From positions 879,135 through 943,134 of the forward strand of contig NZ_SMRO01000002.1 of NCBI RefSeq assembly GCF_004359985.1: 64,000 nt of DNA. The letters are read 5' to 3'. The translations under genes were made by a program, and so were the position numbers. Below are positions 50,312 to 59,211 of the stretch, in pieces (the stretch's first letter is position 1; each line of letters starts with the position of its first letter). Under the pieces are notes generated by a model. The model did no database searches, had not been told where the DNA came from, and saw only the letters and a program-made list of their open reading frames with translations. The DNA comes from Paraburkholderia flava. GTDB taxonomy: Bacteria > Pseudomonadota > Gammaproteobacteria > Burkholderiales > Burkholderiaceae.

Positions 50312-50340
50312 TTGCCAAGTTTTGGCTGGCTTCTTATAAT
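50312..50340 (+). promoter_or_regulatory. Sigma-70 promoter for tRNA-Val
   Basis: TTGCCA (50312-50317), 17-base spacer, TATAAT (50335-50340). Predicted start at about 50347, five bases before the tRNA. A textbook stable-RNA promoter. Confidence 0.85.
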
Positions 50341-50351
50341 CTCGCTTCTTT

Positions 50352-50428
50352 AGGCTCGTAGCTCAGCTGGTTAGAGCACCACCTTGACATGGTGGGGGTC
50401 GTTGGTTCGAGTCCAATCGAGCCTACCA
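50352..50428 (+). tRNA. tRNA-Val (anticodon GAC)
   Basis: A 77-base cloverleaf. Acceptor arm AGGCTCG pairs with CGAGCCT; the anticodon stem CCACC/GGTGG encloses TTGACAT with anticodon GAC (valine); T arm GTTGG-TTCGAGT-CCAAT. The discriminator A and CCA end (50426-50428) are encoded. Preceded by a perfect -10 and a good -35 hexamer; followed by a terminator. Confidence 0.96.
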
Positions 50429-50438
50429 ACGAAAATCG

Positions 50439-50464
50439 AAACTCCGGCTTGCTGGAGTTTTTTG
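50439..50464 (+). terminator. Intrinsic terminator after tRNA-Val
   Basis: AACTCC (50440-50445) pairs with GGAGTT (50453-50458), followed by TTTTTTT. Located 11 bases after the tRNA 3' end. Confidence 0.75.
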
Positions 50465-50593
50465 TGGCAAGCAGCAGGCGCATCGGCGCCATCAAGGCGA
50501 ATACGGTTATGACACCGCGAACGTTGACCGAAACTACTTCGGAACGACGCTAGTCGAGGACCTCTTTCGCTCTTGCAGTTTGCTGAAAATGTG

Positions 50594-50630
50594 AAATGCG
50601 GCCCCTCGAAAGCGGGGCCGCATTTTTTTT
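50594..50630 (+). terminator. Strong terminator or attenuator upstream of thrS
   Basis: AAATGCGGCCCC (50594-50605) with GGGGCCGCATTT (50614-50625), loop TCGAAAGC, then a long T run. It lies only 55 bases before the thrS start, leaving little room for a separate thrS promoter, so it might act as an attenuator. A smaller hairpin ATGCCG/CGGCAT (50652-50671) sits between it and the thrS ribosome binding site. Confidence 0.8.
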
Positions 50631-50684
50631 GGCTTTTTACGGTTGTTGGATATGCCGCCGCCGGTCGGCATCACGGAGAGCGCA

Positions 50685-52592
50685 ATGGTTTCGATACGTT
50701 TGCCTGACGGTTCTGTTCGACAGTACGAGCATCCGGTCACGGTCGCGGAAGTTGCCGCGTCGATCGGCCCGGGTCTCGCGAAGGCCGCGTTGGGCGGCAA
50801 GATCGACGGCGAGCTCGTCGATACGTCCGCGTTGATCGATCATGACGTGTCGCTCGCGATCGTCACCGAGAAAGACGCCGATGGCCTCGACATCATCCGT
50901 CACTCGACCGCGCACTTGCTCGCCTATGCGGTGAAGGATCTGTATCCGGAAGCGCAGGTCACGATCGGTCCGGTGATCGACAACGGCTTCTACTACGACT
51001 TCGCGTACAGCCGTCCCTTCACGCCGGAAGATCTCGAGAAGATCGAGAAGCGCATGCAGGAGCTCGCGAAGAAAGACGAGCCGGTGTCGCGCCGTGTCGT
51101 GTCGCGCGACGAGGCGGTCGATTACTTCAAGAGCATCGGCGAGAAGTACAAGGCGGAGATCATCGAATCGATTCCGGCTACCGATGAAATCAAGCTCTAT
51201 TCGCACGGCGGCTTCACCGATCTGTGCCGCGGTCCGCACGTGCCGTCGACGGGCAAGCTGAAGGTCTTCAAGCTGATGAAGCTCGCGGGCGCGTACTGGC
51301 GCGGCGATGCGAAGAACGAACAGCTGCAGCGCATCTACGGTACCGCTTGGACGAAGAAGGAAGATCAGGACGCGTATCTGCACATGCTGGAAGAGGCCGA
51401 GAAGCGCGATCACCGCAAGCTCGGCAAGCAGCTCGATCTGTTCCACATGCAGGACGAGTCGCCGGGCATGGTGTTCTGGCATCCGCGCGGCTGGACGCTG
51501 TGGCAGCAGGTCGAGCAGTACATGCGCCGTCGCGTGAACGATGCCGGCTATCTCGAGATCAAGACGCCGATGATCATGGACCGCTCGCTGTGGGAAGCGT
51601 CGGGCCACTGGCAAAATTATCGCGAGAACATGTTCACGACGGAGTCGGAGAAGCGCGACTATGCGATCAAGCCGATGAACTGTCCGGGGCACGTGCAGGT
51701 GTTCAATCACGGGCTGCGCTCGTATCGCGATCTGCCGCTGCGCTACGCCGAATTCGGCTCGTGCCATCGTAACGAGGCGTCGGGCGCACTGCATGGGCTC
51801 ATGCGCGTGCGCGGTTTCGTGCAGGACGACGCACATATTTTCTGTACCGAAGAGCAGTTCATCAGCGAGTCGATTGCGTTCAATACGCTGGCGATGAGCG
51901 TCTACAAGGACTTCGGGTTCGATCAGGTCGACATCAAGCTGTCGCTGCGCCCGGATGCGCGCGCCGGTACCGACGAAACCTGGGATCGCGCGGAGCAGGG
52001 GTTGCGCGAGGCGCTGACTGCGTGCGGCGTCACGTGGGAAGAATTGCCCGGCGAGGGCGCGTTCTACGGTCCGAAGGTCGAATATCACATCAAGGATGCG
52101 CTCGGCCGGTCGTGGCAGTGCGGCACGCTGCAGCTCGACATGGTGCTGCCGGAGCGGCTCGGCGCGGAATACGTGGCCGAGGATAATGGCCGTCGCCGGC
52201 CGATCATGCTGCACCGGGCGATCGTCGGGTCGATGGAGCGTTTTCTCGGTATTCTAATCGAGCACCATGCTGGTGCAATGCCGTCCTGGCTCGCGCCGAT
52301 GCAGGTGGTCGTGATGAATATCGCGGAAAATCAGGCCGAATACACCTGTCAGGTGGCCCAAACGTTGCAAAAACAAGGGCTTAGAGTAGAGGCCGATTTG
52401 CGCAACGAGAAAATAAGCTATAAAATACGCGAGCACACGCTCGAAAAGGTGCCGTACCTCCTTGTGGTCGGCGATAAAGAGCGTGATGCACAAACGGTAG
52501 CCGTGCGTGCCCGTGGCGGCGTCGATCTGGGCGTAATGCCGGTCGAAGCCTTTGTCGAGCGCCTGCGTGAAGACGTGCAGGCGTTTCGCTGA
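50685..52592 (+). CDS. thrS: Threonyl-tRNA synthetase
   Basis: A 635-residue class II synthetase with the E. coli-type length. An N-terminal TGS domain ([20 protein letters not shown]), then the editing domain with [17 protein letters not shown], catalytic core with the zinc Cys in [10 protein letters not shown] near residue 332, and the C-terminal anticodon domain (about 540-635). The start at 50685 has GGAGAG; an upstream TTG at 50643 was rejected. It begins the block thrS-infC-rpmI-rplT. Confidence 0.96.
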   Translation: MVSIRLPDGSVRQYEHPVTVAEVAASIGPGLAKAALGGKIDGELVDTSALIDHDVSLAIVTEKDADGLDIIRHSTAHLLAYAVKDLYPEAQVTIGPVIDNGFYYDFAYSRPFTPEDLEKIEKRMQELAKKDEPVSRRVVSRDEAVDYFKSIGEKYKAEIIESIPATDEIKLYSHGGFTDLCRGPHVPSTGKLKVFKLMKLAGAYWRGDAKNEQLQRIYGTAWTKKEDQDAYLHMLEEAEKRDHRKLGKQLDLFHMQDESPGMVFWHPRGWTLWQQVEQYMRRRVNDAGYLEIKTPMIMDRSLWEASGHWQNYRENMFTTESEKRDYAIKPMNCPGHVQVFNHGLRSYRDLPLRYAEFGSCHRNEASGALHGLMRVRGFVQDDAHIFCTEEQFISESIAFNTLAMSVYKDFGFDQVDIKLSLRPDARAGTDETWDRAEQGLREALTACGVTWEELPGEGAFYGPKVEYHIKDALGRSWQCGTLQLDMVLPERLGAEYVAEDNGRRRPIMLHRAIVGSMERFLGILIEHHAGAMPSWLAPMQVVVMNIAENQAEYTCQVAQTLQKQGLRVEADLRNEKISYKIREHTLEKVPYLLVVGDKERDAQTVAVRARGGVDLGVMPVEAFVERLREDVQAFR

Positions 52593-52622
52593 GCCACTGT
52601 GGCAGCGCGGCTCGTTTTTTTA
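52591..52622 (+). terminator. Weak terminator/attenuator between thrS and infC
   Basis: GAGCC (52591-52595) pairs with GGCTC (52609-52613), followed by GTTTTTTTAATTTTT. The stem is short with a 13-base loop. It lies just before the infC ribosome binding site, so it may attenuate readthrough from thrS. Confidence 0.4.
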
Positions 52623-52642
52623 ATTTTTAGAGGAAACGTAAC

Positions 52643-53164
52643 ATCGCTACGGAAAAGCCGCATCGCATCAACGGCGAAATAACCGCACCTGAGGTGCGTC
52701 TCGTCGGAGTCGACAACGAACCGCTGGGCATCGTGAAACTCGCCGATGCTTTCCGACTGTCGGAGCAGCAGGACGTTGATCTGGTCGAAATTGCTCCGCA
52801 GGCGGTACCGCCTGTTTGCCGCCTGATGGACTACGGCAAATTCAAGTACCAGGAAGCGAAGAAGCAACACGAGGCCAAGCTCAAGCAGAAGGTCATCCAG
52901 GTCAAGGAAGTCAAATTCCGGCCGGGTACCGACGACGGGGATTACAACGTGAAGCTGCGTAATCTCATACGCTTCCTCGAGGACGGCGACAAGACGAAGA
53001 TCACGCTGCGTTTCCGTGGCCGCGAAATGGCCCACCAGGAAATTGGTATGCGCGTGCTCGAGCGCCTGCGCACCGACCTCGACGAAGTCGGTCAGGTCGA
53101 GCAGATGCCGAAGATGGAAGGGCGCCAGATGATCATGGTTCTCGCGCCGAAGAAAAAGAAGTGA
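52643..53164 (+). CDS. infC: Translation initiation factor IF-3
   Basis: A 173-residue IF3. The coding frame starts at an unusual ATC codon (52643) after GAGG (TTTAGAGGAAAC); the next in-frame GTG lies inside the conserved N-domain, so ATC is needed to give [21 protein letters not shown]. Rare start codons in infC are part of IF3 autoregulation: IF3 discriminates against non-standard initiation. The C-terminal domain contains [18 protein letters not shown]. It is followed by rpmI after a 242-base gap holding a large palindrome. Confidence 0.95.
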   Translation: MATEKPHRINGEITAPEVRLVGVDNEPLGIVKLADAFRLSEQQDVDLVEIAPQAVPPVCRLMDYGKFKYQEAKKQHEAKLKQKVIQVKEVKFRPGTDDGDYNVKLRNLIRFLEDGDKTKITLRFRGREMAHQEIGMRVLERLRTDLDEVGQVEQMPKMEGRQMIMVLAPKKKK

Positions 53165-53406
53165 GCAGTAGCGGGGCGCGTCGTGTGACGTGCCCGGCAG
53201 CAGAATAAGCAGGACGTCTTCGCCGTTGGAAGTGCTGGCGGAGGCAGGCAGGTTTCGGAACGGTGTCCGCATGCGGACACCGTTCCTGAAAAAGCGGTGG
53301 TCGCGGGTTGGGCTACTGCATACCAAGTGGAGTGGGTTTCGAAGGGCGGTAAAGGGCGTTTGCGCCAACCGCACACCCATATCCATCAAATAATGGAGTT
53401 GTCGTC
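53165..53406. promoter_or_regulatory. infC-rpmI leader with perfect 30-bp palindrome
   Basis: The palindrome at 53257-53286 (left half GGAACGGTGTCCGCA) is exact and extends by three to four further pairs (TTTC with GAAA) if one T is bulged. No T run follows, so it is not a simple terminator. In E. coli the infC-rpmI region carries the L20 translational operator; this hairpin may have a similar or a different regulatory role. No gene is supported here. Confidence 0.6.
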
Positions 53407-53604
53407 ATGCCGAAGATGAAGACCAAGAAGAGTGCTGCAAAGCGCTTCGTGGTGCGTCCGGGCGGTACCGTCAAGCGCGGTCAGGCCTTCAAGCGCCACA
53501 TTCTTACCAAGAAAACCACCAAGAACAAGCGTCACCTGCGTGGCTCCACGGCAGTTCATGAGTCAAATCTGAGCTCCGTGCGCGCAATGCTGCCGTTCGC
53601 CTAA
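53407..53604 (+). CDS. rpmI: 50S ribosomal protein L35
   Basis: A 65-residue basic protein with the L35 pattern [20 protein letters not shown] and [15 protein letters not shown] middle ([16 protein letters not shown]). It sits between infC and rplT, as in most proteobacteria. Binds 23S rRNA in the large subunit. Confidence 0.97.
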   Translation: MPKMKTKKSAAKRFVVRPGGTVKRGQAFKRHILTKKTTKNKRHLRGSTAVHESNLSSVRAMLPFA

Positions 53605-53633
53605 CCCTTAACTAAAACTCAAAGGAGTTCGTA

Positions 53634-53993
53634 ATGCCTAGAGTCAAACGTGGGGTTACCGCACGGGCCCGCCACAAGAAGATCATCAAGCTGGCCAAGG
53701 GTTACCGCGGCCGTCGCAATAACGTCTATCGCATCGCCAAGCAGGCGGTCATGCGCGCCGGGCAATATGCCTATCGCGATCGCCGCAACAAGAAGCGTGT
53801 GTTCCGCGCACTGTGGATCACGCGTATCAACGCGGCGGTGCGTCAGCACGACATGACGTACAGCGTGTTCATCAACGGCCTGAAGAAGGCTTCGATCGAA
53901 CTCGACCGCAAGGTGCTGGCCGACATGGCTGTGTTCGACAAGGCCGCTTTTGCTGCGATCGTTCAGCAGGTGAAAGCCGCCGTTGCAGCCTGA
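53634..53993 (+). CDS. rplT: 50S ribosomal protein L20
   Basis: A 119-residue protein with [37 protein letters not shown], the RNA-binding N-terminal extension, and a globular C-terminal domain. In E. coli L20 represses translation of rpmI-rplT by binding the leader mRNA. AAAGGAG precedes the start. It is followed by an intrinsic terminator. Confidence 0.97.
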
Positions 53994-54072
53994 TTGCGCT
54001 AGTTAGCACATCTGTACTGCGTGGTTCGTTGCAGCGAATATCCGGTAGTCTCGGTGACGCTGCAACAAAAAC

Positions 54073-54098
54073 GGGGCTCCTCACCGAGCCCCTTTTTT
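54073..54098 (+). terminator. Intrinsic terminator after rplT
   Basis: GGGGCTC (54073-54079) with GAGCCCC (54086-54092), loop CTCACC, then TTTTTT. Separates rplT from pheS. Confidence 0.88.
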
Positions 54099-54153
54099 GT
54101 TGGTCGAGCCCGTTTTGCTTTGATTGAACACTGACGTTGAAAAGATGGGATCA

Positions 54154-55167
54154 ATGGATCTGGACCAGATTGTCGTCGACGCGCAGAAAGCGTTCGAACT
54201 CGCCACTGACATCACGACCCTCGAAAACGAGAAAGCCCGCTTTCTCGGCAAGTCGGGTGTACTGACCGATTTGCTCAAGGGCCTGGGCAAGCTCGATCCC
54301 GACACGCGCAAGACCGAAGGCGCACGCATTAACGTCGCCAAGCAGCAGGTCGAAGCCGCGCTGACGGCGCGCCGTCAGGCGCTCGCCGATGCGCTGCTGA
54401 ACCAGCGTCTCGCCGCCGAGGCGATCGACGTCACGCTGCCCGGTCGCGGTACCGGCACCGGTAGCCTGCATCCGGTGATGCGCACGTGGGAGCGCGTCGA
54501 ACAGATTTTCCGTACGATTGGTTTCGATGTGGCCGACGGCCCCGAGATCGAAACCGACTGGTACAACTTCACCGCATTGAACAGCCCCGAGAACCATCCG
54601 GCGCGTTCGATGCAGGACACGTTCTACGTCGAGGGCAACGATGCGCAAGGGCGCCCGCTACTGCTGCGTACGCATACGAGTCCGATGCAGGTCCGCTACG
54701 CGCGCATGAACAAGCCGCCGATCAAGGTGATCGCGCCGGGCCGCACGTACCGCGTCGACAGCGATGCGACACACTCGCCGATGTTCAATCAGGTCGAAGG
54801 CCTGTGGATCGACGAGAACATCAGCTTCGCTGATCTAAAGGGCGTCTACACGGATTTCCTGAAGAAATTCTTCGAGCGCGACGACATTCTCGTGCGCTTC
54901 CGCCCGTCGTATTTTCCGTTCACCGAGCCGTCCGCCGAGATCGACATGATGTTCGAGCACGGCAAGAACGCCGGCAAGTGGCTCGAGATTTCCGGTTCGG
55001 GTCAGGTGCATCCCACCGTGATCCGCAACATGGGCCTCGACCCGGAGCGCTACATCGGCTTTGCGTTCGGCAGCGGCCTCGAGCGGCTGACGATGCTGCG
55101 TTACGGCGTGCAGGATCTGCGTCTGTTCTTCGAGAACGACCTGCGTTTCCTGCGCCAGTTCGCCTGA
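54154..55167 (+). CDS. pheS: Phenylalanyl-tRNA synthetase alpha subunit
   Basis: A 337-residue class II catalytic subunit. An N-terminal coiled-coil arm (about residues 1-85) is followed by [19 protein letters not shown] (motif 1 area), [18 protein letters not shown] (motif 2) and [18 protein letters not shown] (motif 3). The start at 54154 ([10 protein letters not shown]) matches the usual N-terminus; a TTG at 54124 and an ATG at 54145 lie upstream in frame. It pairs with pheT 125 bases downstream. Confidence 0.95.
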   Translation: MDLDQIVVDAQKAFELATDITTLENEKARFLGKSGVLTDLLKGLGKLDPDTRKTEGARINVAKQQVEAALTARRQALADALLNQRLAAEAIDVTLPGRGTGTGSLHPVMRTWERVEQIFRTIGFDVADGPEIETDWYNFTALNSPENHPARSMQDTFYVEGNDAQGRPLLLRTHTSPMQVRYARMNKPPIKVIAPGRTYRVDSDATHSPMFNQVEGLWIDENISFADLKGVYTDFLKKFFERDDILVRFRPSYFPFTEPSAEIDMMFEHGKNAGKWLEISGSGQVHPTVIRNMGLDPERYIGFAFGSGLERLTMLRYGVQDLRLFFENDLRFLRQFA

Positions 55168-55292
55168 GCCCGAGCTTGATACCGGCGGCTGCGCGGCGCC
55201 GACGAGGCGCGTGCCGCAAGCCGTGACGCCGACGGGGTGCCGATGCCTCCGCTGGACGTGGACCTAACTCTGACTGGAACGTACACAGAATC

Positions 55293-57725
55293 ATGCAATT
55301 CCCGGAATCCTGGCTGAGAACCTTTGTCGATCCGCAACTGACGACGGATCAGCTGTCGCATGCGCTGACCATGGCGGGCCTCGAGGTCGAAGGGCTGCGC
55401 CCGGTTGCGCCGCCGACGTCGAAGATCGTCGTCGGGCAAGTGCTCGAGGTCGTCAAGCATCCGGATGCGGACAAGCTCAACGTCTGCCAGGTCGATGCCG
55501 GCACGGGCACGACGCTGAACATCGTCTGCGGCGCGCCGAATGTCGCGCCGGGCATCAAGGTGCCGGTCGCGCTCGTCGGTGCAGAACTGCCGCCGGCCGA
55601 AGAGGGCGGTGCACCGTTCGCGATCAAGCTGTCGAAGCTGCGCGGTGTCGAGAGCCAGGGCATGCTGTGCTCCGCGCGCGAACTGAAGCTGTCGGAAGAT
55701 CACAGCGGTCTACTGATCCTGCCGGAAGCGACGCCGATCGGTCAGGACATCCGCGAAACGCTGAACCTCGACGACACCGTTTTCGAAATCAAGCTGACGC
55801 CGAACAAGGCCGACTGCCTGTCGGTGTTCGGCGTCGCGCGCGAAACTGCCGCGATCACCGGCGCGCCGCTGCATCCGCTCGACATTCATCCGGTAGCTGT
55901 GACGCTGAACGAAACGCTGCCGGTGAAGATCTCGGCGCCCGATCTGTGCGGCCGCTTTTCCGGTCGCGTGATTCGCGGCGTCAATGCGCGCGCGAAGTCG
56001 CCGCAATGGCTGGTCGAGCGTCTTGAGCGTTCGGGTCAACGCAGCATCTCCGCGCTCGTCGATATCTCGAACTACGTGATGCTCGAACTGGGCCGGCCGT
56101 CGCATGTGTTCGATCTCGACAAGATTCATGGCGGCCTCGATGTGCGCTGGGGCCGTCGCGGCGAAACGCTGAAGCTGCTGAACGGCAACACGGTCGAGCT
56201 CGACGAAACCGTCGGCGTGATCTCGGACGAGCAGCACGTGGAGAGCTTCGCGGGCATCATGGGCGGCGACAGCACGGCGGTCACGCTCGATACGACGAAC
56301 ATCTATCTCGAAGCCGCGTTCTGGTGGCCCGACAGCATTCGCGGTCGCGCGCGTCGCTATAATTTCTCGACCGACGCGGCGCACCGCTTCGAACGCGGCG
56401 TCGATTACTCGACGACCGTCGAGCATATCGAGCGCATCACGCAGCTGATTCTCGACGTCTGCGGCGGCGCAGCCGGTCCGGTCGATGACCAGATCGTCAA
56501 TCTGCCGCAGCGCGCGCCGGTGAAGATGCGCGTGTCGCGCGCGAACCGCATCATCGGCGTCGCGATCGGTGCCGACGAGATCGCGCAGATTTTCACGCGC
56601 CTCGGTCTCACGTTCGAGCGCGACGGCGACACGTTCGTCGTCACGCCGCCGCCGCATCGCTTCGACATCGAAATCGAAGAGGATCTGATCGAGGAAGTCG
56701 CGCGTATCTACGGCTTCGAAAAGATTCCCGCGCGACCGCCGGTCGCGACGAGCGAAATGCGCGCGACCAACGAAACGCAACGCTCGATCCACACGATCCG
56801 TCACGCGCTCGCCGCGCGCGATTACGCGGAGACCGTGAACTTCAGTTTCGTCGACGCGGAGTGGGAGCAGGATTTCGCCGGCAACGACAAGCCGGTGCGA
56901 CTGTTGAATCCGATTGCGAGCCAGCTGTCGGTGATGCGCACCACGCTGTTCGGCAGCCTCATCAGCGTATTGCGTCACAACCTGAATCGTCGTGCCGATC
57001 GCGTTCGCGTGTTCGAAGCTGGGCGCGTGTATCTGTCCGACGCGGCGGTGAAGGATGGTGATCTTGCAGTCGCAGGCTACGCGCAGCCGAAGATGGTCGG
57101 CGCGCTCGCGTACGGTCCCACGCTCGAAGAGCAGTGGGGCGCGTCGACACGCGCGGTCGATTTCTTCGACGTGAAGGGCGACCTCGAAGCGCTGCTCGCA
57201 CCCGCAATCGTACGTTTCGTGAAGGCCGAACATCCGGCGCTGCATCCGGGACGCAGCGCGCGTATCGAACTCGAGGGTCACGCGGTCGGCTGGATCGGCG
57301 AACTGCATCCGCGCTGGATGCAGAAATACGATCTGCCGCATGCGCCGATTCTGTTCGAGATTGCCACCGACGCATTAATTCAGCGTGCGTTGCCGACGCC
57401 TTCGGATGTCTCTAAATTCCCGCCGGTGCGGCGTGATATTGCTGTCGTTGTCGATCAGAAAATCGAGGTTCAGGCACTGCTCGACGAGATGCAAAAGGCC
57501 CTTTCCGACGACGCCTGCAAGAGCGTTCAAAGGGTTGCGCTTTTCGATGAATTTCGTCCAAAATCAAATACTTCCAGTGGGTTGGCTGAGCACGAGAAAA
57601 GCCTTGCGTTCCGTGTAACCTTGCAAGATACTGGCGGGACACTTCAGGATGAAACGGTCGATACGGCCATTCAGACTCTGGTGAATCGTCTGGCTCGAGC
57701 ATATGGCGCACGGCTGCGCGGATAA
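55293..57725 (+). CDS. pheT: Phenylalanyl-tRNA synthetase beta subunit
   Basis: An 810-residue subunit. A tRNA-binding OB domain (about 40-150, starting [20 protein letters not shown]), B3/B4 editing domain (about 215-385), B5 (about 405-480), catalytic-like core (about 490-690), and the C-terminal ferredoxin-like anticodon domain (about 715-810, [15 protein letters not shown]). Full length. Forms the alpha2-beta2 enzyme with PheS. Confidence 0.96.
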   Translation: MQFPESWLRTFVDPQLTTDQLSHALTMAGLEVEGLRPVAPPTSKIVVGQVLEVVKHPDADKLNVCQVDAGTGTTLNIVCGAPNVAPGIKVPVALVGAELPPAEEGGAPFAIKLSKLRGVESQGMLCSARELKLSEDHSGLLILPEATPIGQDIRETLNLDDTVFEIKLTPNKADCLSVFGVARETAAITGAPLHPLDIHPVAVTLNETLPVKISAPDLCGRFSGRVIRGVNARAKSPQWLVERLERSGQRSISALVDISNYVMLELGRPSHVFDLDKIHGGLDVRWGRRGETLKLLNGNTVELDETVGVISDEQHVESFAGIMGGDSTAVTLDTTNIYLEAAFWWPDSIRGRARRYNFSTDAAHRFERGVDYSTTVEHIERITQLILDVCGGAAGPVDDQIVNLPQRAPVKMRVSRANRIIGVAIGADEIAQIFTRLGLTFERDGDTFVVTPPPHRFDIEIEEDLIEEVARIYGFEKIPARPPVATSEMRATNETQRSIHTIRHALAARDYAETVNFSFVDAEWEQDFAGNDKPVRLLNPIASQLSVMRTTLFGSLISVLRHNLNRRADRVRVFEAGRVYLSDAAVKDGDLAVAGYAQPKMVGALAYGPTLEEQWGASTRAVDFFDVKGDLEALLAPAIVRFVKAEHPALHPGRSARIELEGHAVGWIGELHPRWMQKYDLPHAPILFEIATDALIQRALPTPSDVSKFPPVRRDIAVVVDQKIEVQALLDEMQKALSDDACKSVQRVALFDEFRPKSNTSSGLAEHEKSLAFRVTLQDTGGTLQDETVDTAIQTLVNRLARAYGARLRG

Positions 57726-57794
57726 CCCACGGATCACCTGCGAACGGCAGTTTCCGCATTTTCCGGTTTTGGGGTGGCGCGCCATTTGACAGAT

Positions 57795-58205
57795 ATGAAT
57801 GAAATGAACTCGAGTGATTTCGAAGCCCTTCTTGCGGCGCAACGCAGCGCCATGATTCGCGATATCCCGACATCCTCCGCGGGCGCATCGGGCGAGGCGC
57901 CGACACTGACCAAAGCCGAGCTTGCCGAGTTGCTGTTCGATAATGTCGGACTCAACAAGCGGGAAGCGAAGGACATGGTCGAAGCTTTCTTCGAGGTGAT
58001 TCGCGATGCACTGGAGAGCGGCGACAGCGTGAAGCTGTCGGGCTTCGGTAATTTCCAGTTGCGCGACAAGCCACAGCGTCCCGGCAGGAATCCGAAGACC
58101 GGCGAGGCGATTCCAATCGCCGCACGCCGCGTCGTCACGTTTCACGCAAGTCAAAAGCTGAAAGCGCTGGTAGAGAATGGCGCTGAAGCGAGTTTCGCGC
58201 GCTGA
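57795..58205 (+). CDS. ihfA: Integration host factor alpha subunit
   Basis: A 136-residue HU/IHF-family DNA-bending protein. The core ([26 protein letters not shown], then [22 protein letters not shown]) is IHF-alpha. A Ser/Ala-rich N-terminal extension of about 40 residues precedes it and is absent from the 99-residue E. coli protein; similar extensions occur in Burkholderiales. The ATG at 57795 ([15 protein letters not shown]) is used; an upstream GTG at 57774 is in frame. Roles: global chromosome architecture, recombination and promoter looping. Confidence 0.93.
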   Translation: MNEMNSSDFEALLAAQRSAMIRDIPTSSAGASGEAPTLTKAELAELLFDNVGLNKREAKDMVEAFFEVIRDALESGDSVKLSGFGNFQLRDKPQRPGRNPKTGEAIPIAARRVVTFHASQKLKALVENGAEASFAR

Positions 58206-58256
58206 ACGCGCGTCGACGTCCGTGCGTTTCCGCGCAACCCACCCGGCTAACTGACG

Positions 58257-58667
58257 ATGACAGCGACGATCGAAAAAGTCGTCTTGCCTCCGATTCCAGC
58301 AAAACGCTACTTCACCATCGGCGAGGTGAGCGAACTATGCGGCGTGAAGCCGCATGTGCTGCGTTACTGGGAGCAGGAGTTCACGCAGTTGCGTCCGGTG
58401 AAGCGTCGTGGCAACCGTCGCTATTATCAGCATCACGAGGTGCTGCTGATCCGGCGGATCCGCGAGCTGCTGTACGAGCAGGGCTTCACGATCAACGGCG
58501 CGCGCAACCGGCTGGACTCGCATGGTGCAGTCGTGCACAATGCCGCCGCCGATGTCGCGGGTGTCGATGAGCCGAACGACACAGCCGCCCCGCAAACGAC
58601 AGGCGCCGTCGATGTCGATGCGTTGCGCAAGGCACTGTTGAAAGTGCTCGACGCGCTGGGCCGCTAA
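58257..58667 (+). CDS. MerR-family transcriptional regulator
   Basis: A 136-residue protein. The N-terminal winged helix (YFTIGEVSELCGVKPHVLRYWEQEF, residues 19-43) and the following RRYYQHHEVLLIRRIRELL-like segment are MerR-type. The short C-terminal part (about 50 residues) lacks a recognisable sensor domain. It is the usual neighbour of ihfA in Burkholderiales. Possibly cotranscribed with pheST-ihfA. Target unknown. Confidence 0.9.
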   Translation: MTATIEKVVLPPIPAKRYFTIGEVSELCGVKPHVLRYWEQEFTQLRPVKRRGNRRYYQHHEVLLIRRIRELLYEQGFTINGARNRLDSHGAVVHNAAADVAGVDEPNDTAAPQTTGAVDVDALRKALLKVLDALGR

Positions 58668-58712
58668 CGGTTTAGCAGGAAGAAGTTTTGTATCGCGTGA
58701 CGAGTGGCGGCG

Positions 58713-58741
58713 TTCAAATCCGAAGAACTGTCTGTTATACT
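58713..58741 (+). promoter_or_regulatory. Sigma-70 promoter for tRNA-Pro
   Basis: TTCAAA (58713-58718), 17-base spacer, TATACT (58736-58741). Predicted start at about 58747, immediately before tRNA-Pro. Confidence 0.65.
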
Positions 58742-58751
58742 TTCACGCTTT

Positions 58752-58828
<77 letters not shown>

Positions 58829-58836
58829 GATTGATG

Positions 58837-58870
58837 AAGGACTTACGGTGTGAGCCGTAAGTCCTTTTTT
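58837..58870 (+). terminator. Intrinsic terminator after tRNA-Pro
   Basis: AAGGACTTACGG (58837-58848) with CCGTAAGTCCTT (58855-58866), followed by a T run. A strong stem. Confidence 0.9.
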
Positions 58871-59211
58871 CATTTCCGGCGCCATCGCTCTACGCCGTCG
58901 GCGCTCAATCAATCATGCCTTTAGCAAAAGCGGCGACAGCCCTTAGCGGTTCTCTCAAGCAATACTGCATTTAGTTTAGGCACAACACGCGAGCATCTCA
59001 AAAACGATTCCGTTTATTTTGAAAAAACAGAACGTCGTTCGTTCAAGGAAATAATTCCTGAAGGATACGAATGTGTTGTTCAGTAGACGTGGTGGCTTCA
59101 CAAAGAGGCCGGCATAATGGTGAAGCAAAAGAGAAAGTCGGGCTTTCTTCGGTGTAGACAAGCAATTCGAAACACCTTGAATCGTCGTCAGATACTAAAA
59201 CTAAATTTGCC
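58871..59211. other. AT-rich intergenic region after tRNA-Pro
   Basis: About 340 bases, markedly lower in G+C than the rest of the window (especially 58965-59200). A 61-codon minus-strand frame here has no ribosome binding site and no recognisable domain, so I do not call it. There is no ribosome binding site before 59212 either: the M48 start is preceded by AAACTAAATTTGCC. This base composition is a mild sign of foreign or regulatory DNA. Confidence 0.5.

Noticed and set aside
58976..59161. 61-codon minus-strand frame in the AT-rich gap
   Set aside because: No ribosome binding site and no domain. The low G+C makes a chance frame likely.
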